A stretch of 64,000 nt of DNA from Kappaphycus alvarezii (taxonomy: Eukaryota; Rhodophyta; Florideophyceae; Gigartinales; Solieriaceae): assembly GCA_002205965.3 (NCBI GenBank), contig NADL03000492.1, positions 1,736,001 to 1,800,000 on the forward strand. Reading direction: 5' to 3'. The stretch's first letter is position 1, and each line of letters starts with the position of its first letter. A model generated the notes under the pieces. The model was not told the DNA's origin and searched no databases. It was given only the letters and a program-made list of their open reading frames with translations. This document shows positions 22,850 through 32,300 of this stretch, one piece after another. The translations under genes were made by a program, and so were the position numbers.

Positions 22850-24480
22850 TAATTTATAACCCTGGGCCGGCCTGCGTTCGCGCGGCCGGCTCTATTCCCC
22901 CGCACTCAATCTGCAGTACTCGCCGCCAGCTTCGATCAGAAGCAGAGGGAAGCGTTCCACCATTTGCCATTGCCCTGCCCTTATCGGGCCTGGTTCCTGG
23001 CCTTTCTCCCCGTCTCAATGGGAGGTCTAGGTCTCCTGCAAACTTCGGACATTACCAACGCTGCTTACGCAGCATCTGTAATTGATTATTTTGGATTTAT
23101 CTCCGACCTGCGGACTCTTTCCCACGACCGCCACCTGGAATAGATCCCTTGGTCTGCCATCTTGCTCTTATCCTCCCGCCACCCGCAGCTGTCTTCGTCA
23201 CTTACAACTACGGCCCTTTTCGAGCGTTGTTCATCGCCGGTCCCCGGTCAAAGGCTCCAGTCTGTGATCACAACTTTTTTTTTCGATTTAGTTCTTTATC
23301 TACGCTCCGGTACAAATTTACTGGGTACCAACCCACATATCTACCACAATAAATTAACCCCCCATTTTCACTGTTCTGTAATATTTGAAAGGTGGGGTTC
23401 GGCTATCCCCCGGTGTATGCTAAACGTGTTCAGGATAGTAGACAGTGTCACTCGTGTGCCTAAAGGGCTGGCTCAAAGCCTGTAAGCAGGCATGATGCCT
23501 TGGACATCACTGCTGCTGCCGCATGCCTCTGGGTTAAAACCGTCCGAACCGTCCAATATGTCTCTATTGCGATCACGACTGAACTCATTCTATCGAAGTC
23601 TGACAGGTTGTTCTTGTCCGCAGCAGCACCCGACCGAGCACTGCTCCTGTCCGTGCGCACGTCCTCCGCCTCGTCTGTTTTCTCTTCGCTTCCTCACCCC
23701 CACCGCGGTACGTACATGTCCTCTTCTGCTGGAAAGTCGCTCTGGCTCTCCGTCGCGGCATCGCGCTTATCCCTGGATCTACTCGCTGTGCGGTCTGCCC
23801 CCGGCGCTCGGCCGACATCGCACCCGTCTTAGGTCCAAGCTTCCAACACGTGTTGACCTGCAAATACGAAGACGGAATGACTCGACGACATCACGTCCTC
23901 TGCAACGTTCTTGCCGGCTTCTGTAAGGAAGTTGGGATCGTCACCATCGTCAAACATTCGTTCCTCTACCAGGTTCCCAATTCGTCTGTTCATTCGAAGT
24001 CCCCCGCGTTACGAATGGACATTTACATTCCCGCTGTCTACGGGCTTCACAGTACCGATATCGCCGTCGACGTTACTGTTGCCCACCCCTCCGCTCTCCG
24101 CCACCTCTGGCCAAGTACGGTTACCGCAGGCGCTGCCGCAACACTTGCAGAGCGCAAGAAACATCGTCATTACGGCACTTACTGCGACCAAAACGATATT
24201 CTCCTCTGCCCCGTCGGGATTCATATCTATGGCGCCTTGGGCGACGAGGCCAAGGGTTTTTTTCGCCGCCTTGCTTCCTTTGCTGCTTCCCGTCGCGGTT
24301 CCTCCCCTCAACAGGAGCTTCGCGACTGTGTTAACCGTTTCGGGTTTGGTCTCCGAGTGATGCAGGTGCGACAGGTTTCCATCCGCCGCCTGCATTCGTA
24401 GTTAATTTCTGAATACCCTCCGCACGCTTCTGTGCTGTACTGTACAACTCGAAAAGATTTACCTCCACAGTAGATTCTCA
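22850..24480 (+). mobile_element. LINE 3' half, interrupted copy
   Basis: Bases 22920-23270 encode the RT thumb (LPVSMGGLGLLQTSDITNAA). After about 200 bp of unrelated sequence, the protein resumes near 23490 with the stretch before the zinc region, a CAVC pair near 23790, LTCKYEDGMTRRHH near 23865-23900, the nuclease core LRMDIYIP...DIAVDVTVAHP near 24010-24090, and the conserved tail ending at 24401. Frame changes are visible near 23100, 23830 and elsewhere, so it is a dead copy. The 3' UTR ends with TTTACCTCCACAGTAG near 24475. The order of parts matches the LINE at 58674-60610. Confidence 0.82.
23297..23370 (+). repeat. 70-bp repeat shared with 20146-20216
   Basis: Both copies read CTACGCTCCGGTACAAATTT and continue through CCCACATATCTACCACA to an A/T-rich end and CCCC. 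About 90% identical. This one lies in the ~200-bp segment that splits the LINE at 22850-24480. Confidence 0.7.
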
Positions 24481-24614
24481 AGGATGGTTTGAATGCATTT
24501 CACAGGACTCCCAAACTTTACACCACTCCGAGCGATGGAGACCTATGGGAAGGTTAGAGCGGTGCTTACCCAAAGGCACGCTGCTGCGGCCGTCATGTCC
24601 ACAGCGGCATGCCT

Positions 24615-24760
24615 GCTCGCTAGCATTAAGCCAGTACAGTAAGGAATGCTATTTAGTGTTACCCATCAGTGACGATTTTTCCCACACAACACACTAGCGG
24701 CGTGGATACAACCGACCACATCTTCCATACATTTAAGTAAACCCAAAATTCGCCCTCCCA
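24615..24760 (+). repeat. 145-bp dispersed repeat, copy 1
   Basis: Direct repeat of 29225-29370. Both include GTGTTACCCATCAG, a CGACGA/GACGAT region, CGCGTGGATA or GGCGTGGATA, and end with GACCACATCTTCCAT and a CCCAAA...CCC motif that resembles the outer end of the ~80-bp module. Confidence 0.75.
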
Positions 24761-24883
24761 GCAAAACAACCCCTTTTAAACTTATAACTGACTACTGCTA
24801 AGAGCCCAGAACGCACTCGTTTTGTTCTTTCATGATTTAGGCGAATGAATTTTCTACGTGACCATAACGCAGAAGGGGGGGGG

Positions 24884-25002
24884 GGAATGATGGGATAGTT
24901 TACTTCATCGTCTGACATTTCTAGCGAGAGGAATCTAAACGGAGTTTGGAGAGAAGGAAAGGAGAAAACAGAAGCGGGCCTGCGCCTCCGTGACCCTGTG
25001 AC
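24884..25002 (-). repeat. Dispersed repeat, copy 2
   Basis: Inverted copy of 17315-17437. On the minus strand it contains an ATG followed by SDDEVNYPIIPPPP; the proline codons come from an 11-base G/C run at 24875-24885. The frame stays open to 24733 but nothing further is recognised. Confidence 0.7.
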
Positions 25003-25041
25003 AACATCCACGGGTCAAGACAGGCGAGGAGGCATGCCGCA

Positions 25042-25400
25042 TTAGACAGTACTGCCTGCGCGGCGTCTATGGACCATTTTGGCGCTCGAGAAGCTCTTTA
25101 TTGCCTTTGCGGCCGCATTTGCTGCAAATTCCGCCACGAAAGCGTATGCGTCAAGGTGCAATCCTCCCAGAACAGATATCGGGATTGGCACTAGCCTCTC
25201 CCTTCCCTCAGAAGAGAGTGGCCCTTCGTTCCTTGTACACTTTGCAGATCGGGCCGCCTTTAGGAAATTTTCGGGGTTGAAGTTACTGATTCGAAAATAC
25301 GATCGGGCAAGGGGGTTGTTAGCAGAAAGTCGGCGTAAGAAAGATATCTGACGCCCACTATCCAAAAACGGAGGTGTTGCGAGCGCCAAAAGGGCTATGG
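25042..25400 (-). mobile_element. LINE C-terminal fragment
   Basis: The minus-strand frame at 25440-25042 contains ENFLKAARSAKC and RLVPIPISVLGGLHLDAYAF followed by an alanine-rich helix. This matches the region just after the nuclease core in LINEs of this class, where a large residue string ends in P-I/L-x-I-S-x-x-G. It ends within a few dozen bases of a copy of the 17315/24884 repeat. The lineage differs from the 58-60 kb copy. Confidence 0.5.
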
Positions 25401-25444
25401 TAAGGTAGTTTTGGGAACAAAATGTGCTGTATACAGACAAGAGA

Positions 25445-25872
25445 CCTAGTGTCTATCCGACCAAGCACTGTCCTCATATGAGGACAGTTTCCGTTACATT
25501 TTGGAAAGGTAAACGTTTTGGAATCCCGAAAGTTTTACTAGAAAAAAGGTTTTTTATGTTTAGTTACAGTACAGTAATTTTTACTTTACATACGCCCTCG
25601 TTTCTGAAACCCCCAACGATACTACGAACTATTTTACCTTCCAAAATGAAGTCGTTTTCACAACTTCTTGCGAAGAGCGGACGTTGGTGAGGGAAAACTG
25701 CTCTAGCCTTCACCGAGGTCAGCAATCTTGAAAAATTTGTTTTGATCGGCCATCTACACTTATGAACTAATGCGGAGGGACAAGAAATGCGCTGAGATAA
25801 AAAAATTTTGTATTGAAAAAGGAGTGCTAAAAGTAGTCCTCATATGAGGACAACGGTCCAATAGACACTAGG
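25445..25872. mobile_element. 428-bp terminal-inverted-repeat element (MITE-like)
   Basis: The left end CCTAGTGTCTATCCGACC and the right end, inverted, CCTAGTGTCTATTGGACC match at all but about two positions. A second match, the perfect 16-base palindrome GTCCTCATATGAGGAC, sits inside each arm (25470-25485 and 25836-25851). There is no coding capacity. No convincing target duplication was seen, so the superfamily is open. Confidence 0.75.
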
Positions 25873-26296
25873 GCAACTGACTTTGTCCGAAAGGGGCAGG
25901 CTGTACCTTCGCCTTGCGAACAATAAATCTGCTTCCGTGTACGTTGCAAGGCAAATGCAATGGGCTGAAATGAAAGAGGGATCGGTGGATCCCCCAACGA
26001 ACTTAAAGGGGCAGGCTCTTCCACCTAGCTTCGAGGCTTGAGAGCCGTTTATAAATTTTGGGCCCGAAGATGGCTACCAACTTCGTAACTACTGGAGTAT
26101 CTCTTTTGAAGTTGTCTGCCAACTTGCTGTACCTCTCCATGAGGAATCATTTTACTCAGCATATAAAGAATTTTGGCTACCCTTAAAGTCCGAATAAAAC
26201 TACAGAAGATACCAGGAAATGCATAAAAACAGTTTGTGTGGATGATATACTCTAAACAAAAAATACTTAAGAAAAAGAACAATCGATCTGGTCCTC

Positions 26297-26782
26297 TTAT
26301 TTCGCATTCTCTAGATCAGACCCAAAAAACTCCTCCAAAATATCCATGCTGCCCAAGCAGTCCCCACAAATATCTGCGAACGGCTTATAACTCGCTATTT
26401 TCTCCTGGGACATATCTAAACCACTAAAGATACTCTCATCCGGTTCCATCATCGGCACCACTCGGTCATTGCCGTCCAGCCGCGGCCCCACCATTCCAAC
26501 ACTTCCTATGCCTCCCTTTCCTTTATCCTTCTTGTCCTCGTCCTCAGCCGCGTCCTCATCCTCGTCCTAATCCTCTTCATTATCCTCCTCATTATCCTCC
26601 TCCCCATCCTCTTCATCGTTAACCTCGTAGACCAATTCCGGGGCTGCCCACTCCTCGAAGGTCTCCCCAGCTCCCTCCTCGACTTCCCACTCTTGTCCCT
26701 CAGGTACCTCCTCCGCCTCCTCCTCGGCGAACAAGCGACGCACGAATTCGATCACTTTTTTTTTGTCGGCGTAGGTAGTCAT
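26297..26782 (-). CDS. Acidic protein of unknown function with one in-frame TAG
   Basis: The ATG at 26782 starts a frame of 161 codons. It is open apart from one TAG at 26569-26567, which sits inside a GAG/GAT-rich acidic run where a single base separates GAG from TAG. The first part is MTTYADKKKVIEFVRRLF, then strongly acidic sequence. After the TAG come DEDEDAAEDEDKKDK, and then a less biased C-terminus with FADICGDCLGSMDILEEFF. Codons on both sides keep the same character, so the stop looks recent, or is an error, or is read through. No domain is recognised; acidic runs of this kind occur in chromatin and nucleolar proteins, but that is no evidence of function. It could also be an ORF1-like piece of an unknown element. 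Confidence 0.5.
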
Positions 26783-26785
26783 CAC

Positions 26786-26960
26786 GGTCAGTAGGTCCGA
26801 AAGGGAGTAGGGAAATGGAGTTTAGGGGGTGGGGGTGGCGATTTTTGGTGATGGAGGCGGAGGGTTGAAGGTTGTTCTCTTTGGTTGTAAATGAAGTGGG
26901 GCGATTTTGGATGGAGGGTAGAGGGTGCGAGGGGGAGGTTAATGTGCGTAGGGGTTGGTG
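26786..26960 (-). promoter_or_regulatory. Pyrimidine-rich leader of the acidic gene
   Basis: Directly upstream of the ATG the minus strand is almost pure C/T with some A for about 170 bases. The plus strand carries G runs, including GGGGGTGGGGGTGG at 26825-26838, that could fold into a quadruplex. Long pyrimidine leaders are common in front of highly expressed eukaryotic genes. No TATA box was seen. Confidence 0.35.
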
Positions 26961-27243
26961 GATCTCAAAAAAAAGTTGGGTAAAATGGGTTTAAGTACAT
27001 CTTAGAGGCGGACTGGAGTCGGTACCAAAAAGTTAAAATCGAAATTGCAGTAGCGCATTTGCGTGAAAGTTCTACATAAGGAGTGAATTTGATGAAGAAA
27101 GTAGATAAAAAAGGTGTAAACGCTGATTTGGAGGAGAGGATACAGTATTAAAATATCTAGAGGGAGGATGGAAGACAAATTTGGAAAGAACGGTAAGCGG
27201 AGTCAGGGGTGGGATCGTTATAAGTTGCTGGTCCCTCTGGGAG

Positions 27244-27320
27244 TACTATTTCCTGTATTACACGAGGGGAGGACAATTTCCTGTGCTACACAAGGGGAGG
27301 ACCATTTCCTGTGTTACAGG
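27244..27320 (+). repeat. 28-bp tandem repeat, about 2.7 copies
   Basis: The unit contains TTTCCTGT, TACAC and GGGGAGGAC and is repeated head to tail with a few mismatches. Confidence 0.8.
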
Positions 27321-27586
27321 GGTTAACGAAAGTAACATCCAGGAAATCTATCCCGCCATGAGATCCCACTACTTGAATATCTTCGCGTTGACGATGTCCA
27401 AGTCGTGGCCTATGCTCTACCACAGGGTGGCAGACAGCTTTCGACAGATCGGCCACCAATAATCGAACTTGAGCGTCATGACGAGCTATGCGGTATCTGG
27501 CGTACTGACAGTGCCTGTACTCTTGCTTAATATCGTCCGGGAGAGTCTCTGTACGGACCCTGGAGTAGGTGTAGGTCTCCTGAAAT
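27300..27586 (-). mobile_element. LINE nuclease fragment
   Basis: On the minus strand the string RHDAQVRLLVADLSKAV leads into EHRPRLGHRQREDIQVVG and then DFLDVTFVNP. This is the D...DVT core of the C-terminal LINE nuclease with its upstream helix. It ends inside the tandem repeat at 27244-27320, and its upstream side meets the module at 27591. Confidence 0.65.
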
Positions 27587-27590
27587 GAGA

Positions 27591-28193
27591 GAGGTTTGGA
27601 TTTTTTACTTCTGGAAGATATATCCGATCTGTCCCATAGTTTTCCAGACAACCAAAATCGACTCAAAAAGGTATACAGACACAGTAATGGGGAAGGAACT
27701 GGAAGTGCACTTCGGTAGCGACAAGTGCAATCTTAGGCTTTTAGCATCTAAAGGGCGATGTATTTCGATCTCTTTGACAATTTGTCCGTGGCGCCCGGTA
27801 ACATACCCATCAGCGTGGTACCACAGTTGAAGTAACACCTTTGCCAAATCTCCGTCCTCCCCTTCCTCTGAACTCAAGAGTTCTTGTATTTTGTATTCTG
27901 AGGATACTAGGATGCAGCAAACAGGTCGAAAAAGAGGTCCCCAAGGCTGTCCCCCCGGTGCGACCAACAGATGCTTCTTATGGCTTGACGGCCAATCCAC
28001 AGTAATGCGGGCTCTTTTGCGTAGCTGCACAAGACCAAAGACTGTAACTCTGGGAGTAGCTGTCTCACGGCTTTCAGAAAAGCGGGCCTAATGCACTCAT
28101 TAGAAGCGCTCTTGAAACGATTGTGGTTGTCTGGAAAACTATGGGATAGATCGAATACATCTTCAAAGAGTAAAACACCCAAACCTTTCCCCC
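27591..28193. mobile_element. LINE RT fragment bounded by inverted ~80-bp modules
   Basis: The left module (27591-27672, plus) and right module (28113-28193, inverted) are both nearly complete and face each other. They share ATCCGATCTGTCCCATAG-like and TTTTCCAGACAACC strings. Between them, on the minus strand, is a piece of reverse transcriptase: AFLKAVRQLLPELQ, then HRGDSLGDLFFDL (the QGDPLGPLLF motif, degraded) and WYHADGYVTG (the catalytic YxDD motif, lost). The nuclease fragment at 27300-27586 lies on the other side of the left module, so one LINE copy may have been split by it. Confidence 0.6.
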
Positions 28194-28295
28194 ATACAAC
28201 TTCTTCGATTCAAGAAAGGAGAAAGAGGGACCAAGGCGTTTCGCTTACTGCAACACATGAGCTGGCTGATACCCAGTCAACTTGTATCAAGAAAG

Positions 28296-28372
28296 TTTTG
28301 GGTAGCTTACTTCTGGAAGATGTGTTAGACCTACCCGAACGTTTTCCAGACAACCGCAATCGAATCCAAGAG
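28296..28372 (+). repeat. Module copy, isolated
   Basis: GTTTTGGGTAGCTTACTT, GGAAGATGTGTTAGACC and TTTTCCAGACAACCGCAATC follow the module consensus in plus orientation. It faces away from the inverted copy at 28113-28193. Confidence 0.7.
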
Positions 28373-29224
28373 GGGGACGGTGATTGACAGAGGAAGGGGA
28401 GTGGCGGGGAACGATGGCGGAGAGGTGGGGGTTTAGTACATCGGAGGATCGGGACGGCGATCTGCGGTGGTGCAGGAAGAAAGTGGAAAGGAAGGAGACA
28501 ATATTTGTTAATATTGCTATTATATCTAGATATAGTTGGCAGCAATACGATGGTACTCCTGTTGCTCAGGACCAGGACTTTACAATTATTTTGTTACTAA
28601 TCCCTTCCGCCAGGACCCCCTTCTTAGAAATGACCCATTTCCAAATATTAAACTACGCCTCTTTACTCGTGTTGAGAAATTAGACACTCCTTCTAGGTTT
28701 CTTCCATAAAAGAAAAACTACATTACTTCTCCTTAACGAATCTAATTTCAACGCGCACCTTCATTTCACAACCTTAGCCACACTGACATTTAACCAGCCC
28801 CGCTTGCCCCTTTCTTATTTCATATTTGAATATTTTAAACGTCCATTTAGGAGTAAACCTTTCAACAGCTACTCCGGTGTGTCCTACATATTCCGTCCTG
28901 CAAATTTATCGCATAATTTTTCTGGGCCCACAACTTGGTACAAATTGAAAAAAAACTAGGGAAAAAAGGGGGTGTCTTTATTGAGATATATGGATTGGCT
29001 GGGACCCATTTGGAGTTGCAAATCTGCATGTCAAATTAAGTACATGTACCGATGGTCGAAGCAATGTACAAAAATGCAGCGTGGCTACACAAAGCATCTA
29101 TAAGATTAAGTCCTTGACAGAAAGGCTTGATTTCTTGCTAACCTCCCCTCTACATACTCTGAGAGTGAAGTTTCATCAGCGCCTGCCGAAATTTTTCGTG
29201 TACAGGTACACCACCTTACGAGCT

Positions 29225-29370
29225 CGCCGGCATTGAGCCGGCCCTGTAAGGAAGGTCATGTACTGTAGTGTTACCCATCAGCGACGACTTATCCCGCATA
29301 ACGCATTAGCCGCGTGGATATAACCGACCACATCTTCCATGCATTAAAATAACCCAAAAATTTCCCCTTA
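29225..29370 (+). repeat. 145-bp dispersed repeat, copy 2
   Basis: Direct repeat of 24615-24760 at roughly 80-85%. Confidence 0.75.
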
Positions 29371-32300
29371 CAAGTTGAGCAGTGATATATTTCGGCAATA
29401 ATGGTTATATGTCTATTTTTTGACAATGCGATTGTTTCGAAGTAGCCTTGATCCAACTACATAAGCCTCAAATCGAAGACATTTGGGACAATAATGGCTA
29501 TCAGTATCAGGCATGGAAAAGCCGAAGGTAATCTTTTTTCATAGAATTACCGGAGAAAGTCCGCAGTAAGTGCTTTTTAGGAGCTTAGAGAGCCAAGTCA
29601 AAGCAAAAATCTTTGCAGGAACGCAACCTGACACACAAAAATGGAATATCGCTGAGACTTATGATGGACTCCATTGCGGACCTTTCCAGAAAAAAAGGAA
29701 TGGGTCGATCCAAAACAGTACATAATTCAATTTGAGTAAGTAAAAGATTCCTCAGGACATGTTCTTGAAACAATAATGAAGAGGAAATCAACTTTAATTA
29801 TAAATCACCAATAGCGGTAGCTTGATGGTCCCTACGGTTTGCTGAAATAATTCTAAAAACATAAGGCTATTTATGTCATAGACCAGAGTAAAGCTGTGAA
29901 AATTGGAAAAATACTTTTACAAGTATTGAAAAACTAATTTTACAAGTATTAGAAAACTATTTAATTGGGTTTCCATATCGAGTAAAGTAATGAAAAATTG
30001 TGGAACAATTTTTGATCAGAGATCAACAATTTTTTATTTATTCTGAATCACCGAAAATAATTTTATCTATTTTTCGCTGGCCCATTTTCATACTGTATTA
30101 CACGTGAAGGAATTCCTTATGTCTTTCAATTGATTTTTATATTCCGCGGTTATAATTACTGGTATTATATTGCCAGCAAATTATTATTTGGATTATTGCT
30201 AAACTGGATAGTTATTCTATAATTATTATTGAGGATGAATCTGGTCTACAATAATTATTATACTGCTGGAATCATCTTTGAAGCTTTCTACTCTGATCTA
30301 CGGTATAAATAGTCTTAGGCCTTTAGATCATCTTAGCAAGCCTCGGGCCATCGAACTATTCCCGTCGTTCAATAAATATTGGTGCCCTTTTATTTTTATT
30401 CTCAATCCTATTCAGGTAATTTATTCATCATTTATTTCGAATTATTTATTTGGATCTACGCATATCATTTAATTTTTACAAAAGCTGCTACCAAAAATCA
30501 CCCCAACAACGTAAATGTTATTTTAGACCAAATTTACGTTCATTAGTAAATACAGAATGTTTTGCCAGCTGAGCATAATTCCAGATAATAATTTGCTGTC
30601 AATATAACTCCAATAGACATATCTGTATAATTTCAGCAACAACTATCAGACTTCAGAATTGTTTCATATGTACAAAGTAAAAATAGCTCGAGTGAAAATA
30701 GAAAAAATATTCTGCAATGATTCACAATTTTTTAATTGTAATTCTTAGATATAATATTATTCTACAATTCATCATCAGTATATTACATTTGTCGAACAAA
30801 CCAAAAGGGGTTTCAATTCTTTTAAAATATTGTATTATTCTGCACAACTTCTTGCGTAAATATTTCATATACGCGAGAAGTTGTGTAGAATAAAGCTAGG
30901 CTTTCGTGAAAATGGAGACATGTCCCGGTGAAAATTTTCATTTATCTCAAAACGAATATTCAATCAGAGCAACCGGAAATTGAGAAAAACTGCCTCAAGA
31001 GGGGAATCAGACTTGGAAAAGGAACATAGAATTTAGAGTCTAGAAGTAATTTACAGTTGAGAAAACACATTAAAGTTTACTAACTCGTCAGAAATCACCG
31101 CTAATTGCATTTATTTTTTGAGTTAAATAATATTCATAAACGATATACTCCAGCTCCATGTACATGTGTTGCTAGCAAAAAGTACATGGAGTAAATGGAA
31201 GTATCTGAATAAACTTCCAATTTACTTGTTAACACATAGAGCGTACCGGAAGTAAATTTTCTTTCTTTCTTCGCATTTTAAAAAAATATCATCACCCAAA
31301 AATATTTTAGATGCTTTTTGATCTACGAAATCCCTATTTGGGGCACAGTTTTGAATTTAAGTAGCTCAAATATTATAAAAATAAGCATTTATGAAGTCAT
31401 TTTTCGTATTTGAAAAGGTTCGTATTGTATCTTGGAGTAATTTATATTTAATAAGGAAAAACTACTAAGATTCTTATAGAAATTTGACTATAAAGTCCAG
31501 TTGCGTGAATCTATATATTTCAAACTTCGAAAAATATCATAAGCTGTCGTATAATTTATGGGTTTATTTCCCAGACCTGTTAGTAAATCATCAGGCCTTC
31601 AATCAGAAGATTCAGTGAGAAACGCAGTTTCGAATGAATGGCGATATTCATCTAATCCATTCTTTGGTTGCGACCATTAATTAATTCCTGCAACTGACAT
31701 ATTTTTAATTACATTCTTAGCCCAATATATGGGCTACTCCGACAACATTTACGTTCTCGACTAGGTGTAATACTGTTTTAGAAATTTGGTATAACATTCT
31801 CTAGATTGAAGGTCTCAATTGGTTTCTATATCATTGTATTGAAGAATAATAGAATGAGTTATGCATATGTAGTTTCATGAGGGAGAGTAAAAAGAAAAGT
31901 TTTCTCTGTAGAATCTTTTCGAAAATAGCTACATGAGGAAAAATATCGTAAATTTTATTTTCTGCAGAATCTTTCGCAAATAAATGTAAAGGCGGTAGAT
32001 TACAGCTGTTTAACGGAGCAAAAAAATCATTTCATCTACAAAATTCAATGAAAAAATCAGAAAGAAGTGCTAATTTTCTCTTACCAAAGAGTAAATACGT
32101 TTTTGTGCTGTACGGAAAGATTAACTGAAGTTTATATGACAGAAATACTGTCTCCGACTGTCATTCATTGACAATAGGTTTTAATAAGCTATCAAACCTG
32201 GTTGAATTGAATGCGAGCGGTAATTTTTACCTATTAGTGGTCAAGCAAATGCTTAGTCACAATTTAGATTGTTTAAAGGTGAAGTGATGCATTCTCGTAG

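Noticed and set aside
23460-24395. Minus-strand frames of 66-128 codons
   Set aside because: Shadows of the plus-strand LINE protein.
24875-24885. 11-base G homopolymer as a biological signal
   Set aside because: Likely slippage or sequencing noise inside a repeat copy.
25445-25872. Assignment of the inverted-repeat element to piggyBac
   Set aside because: The right end reads CCCTAG but the flanks are not TTAA and the left end lacks the third C; superfamily left open.
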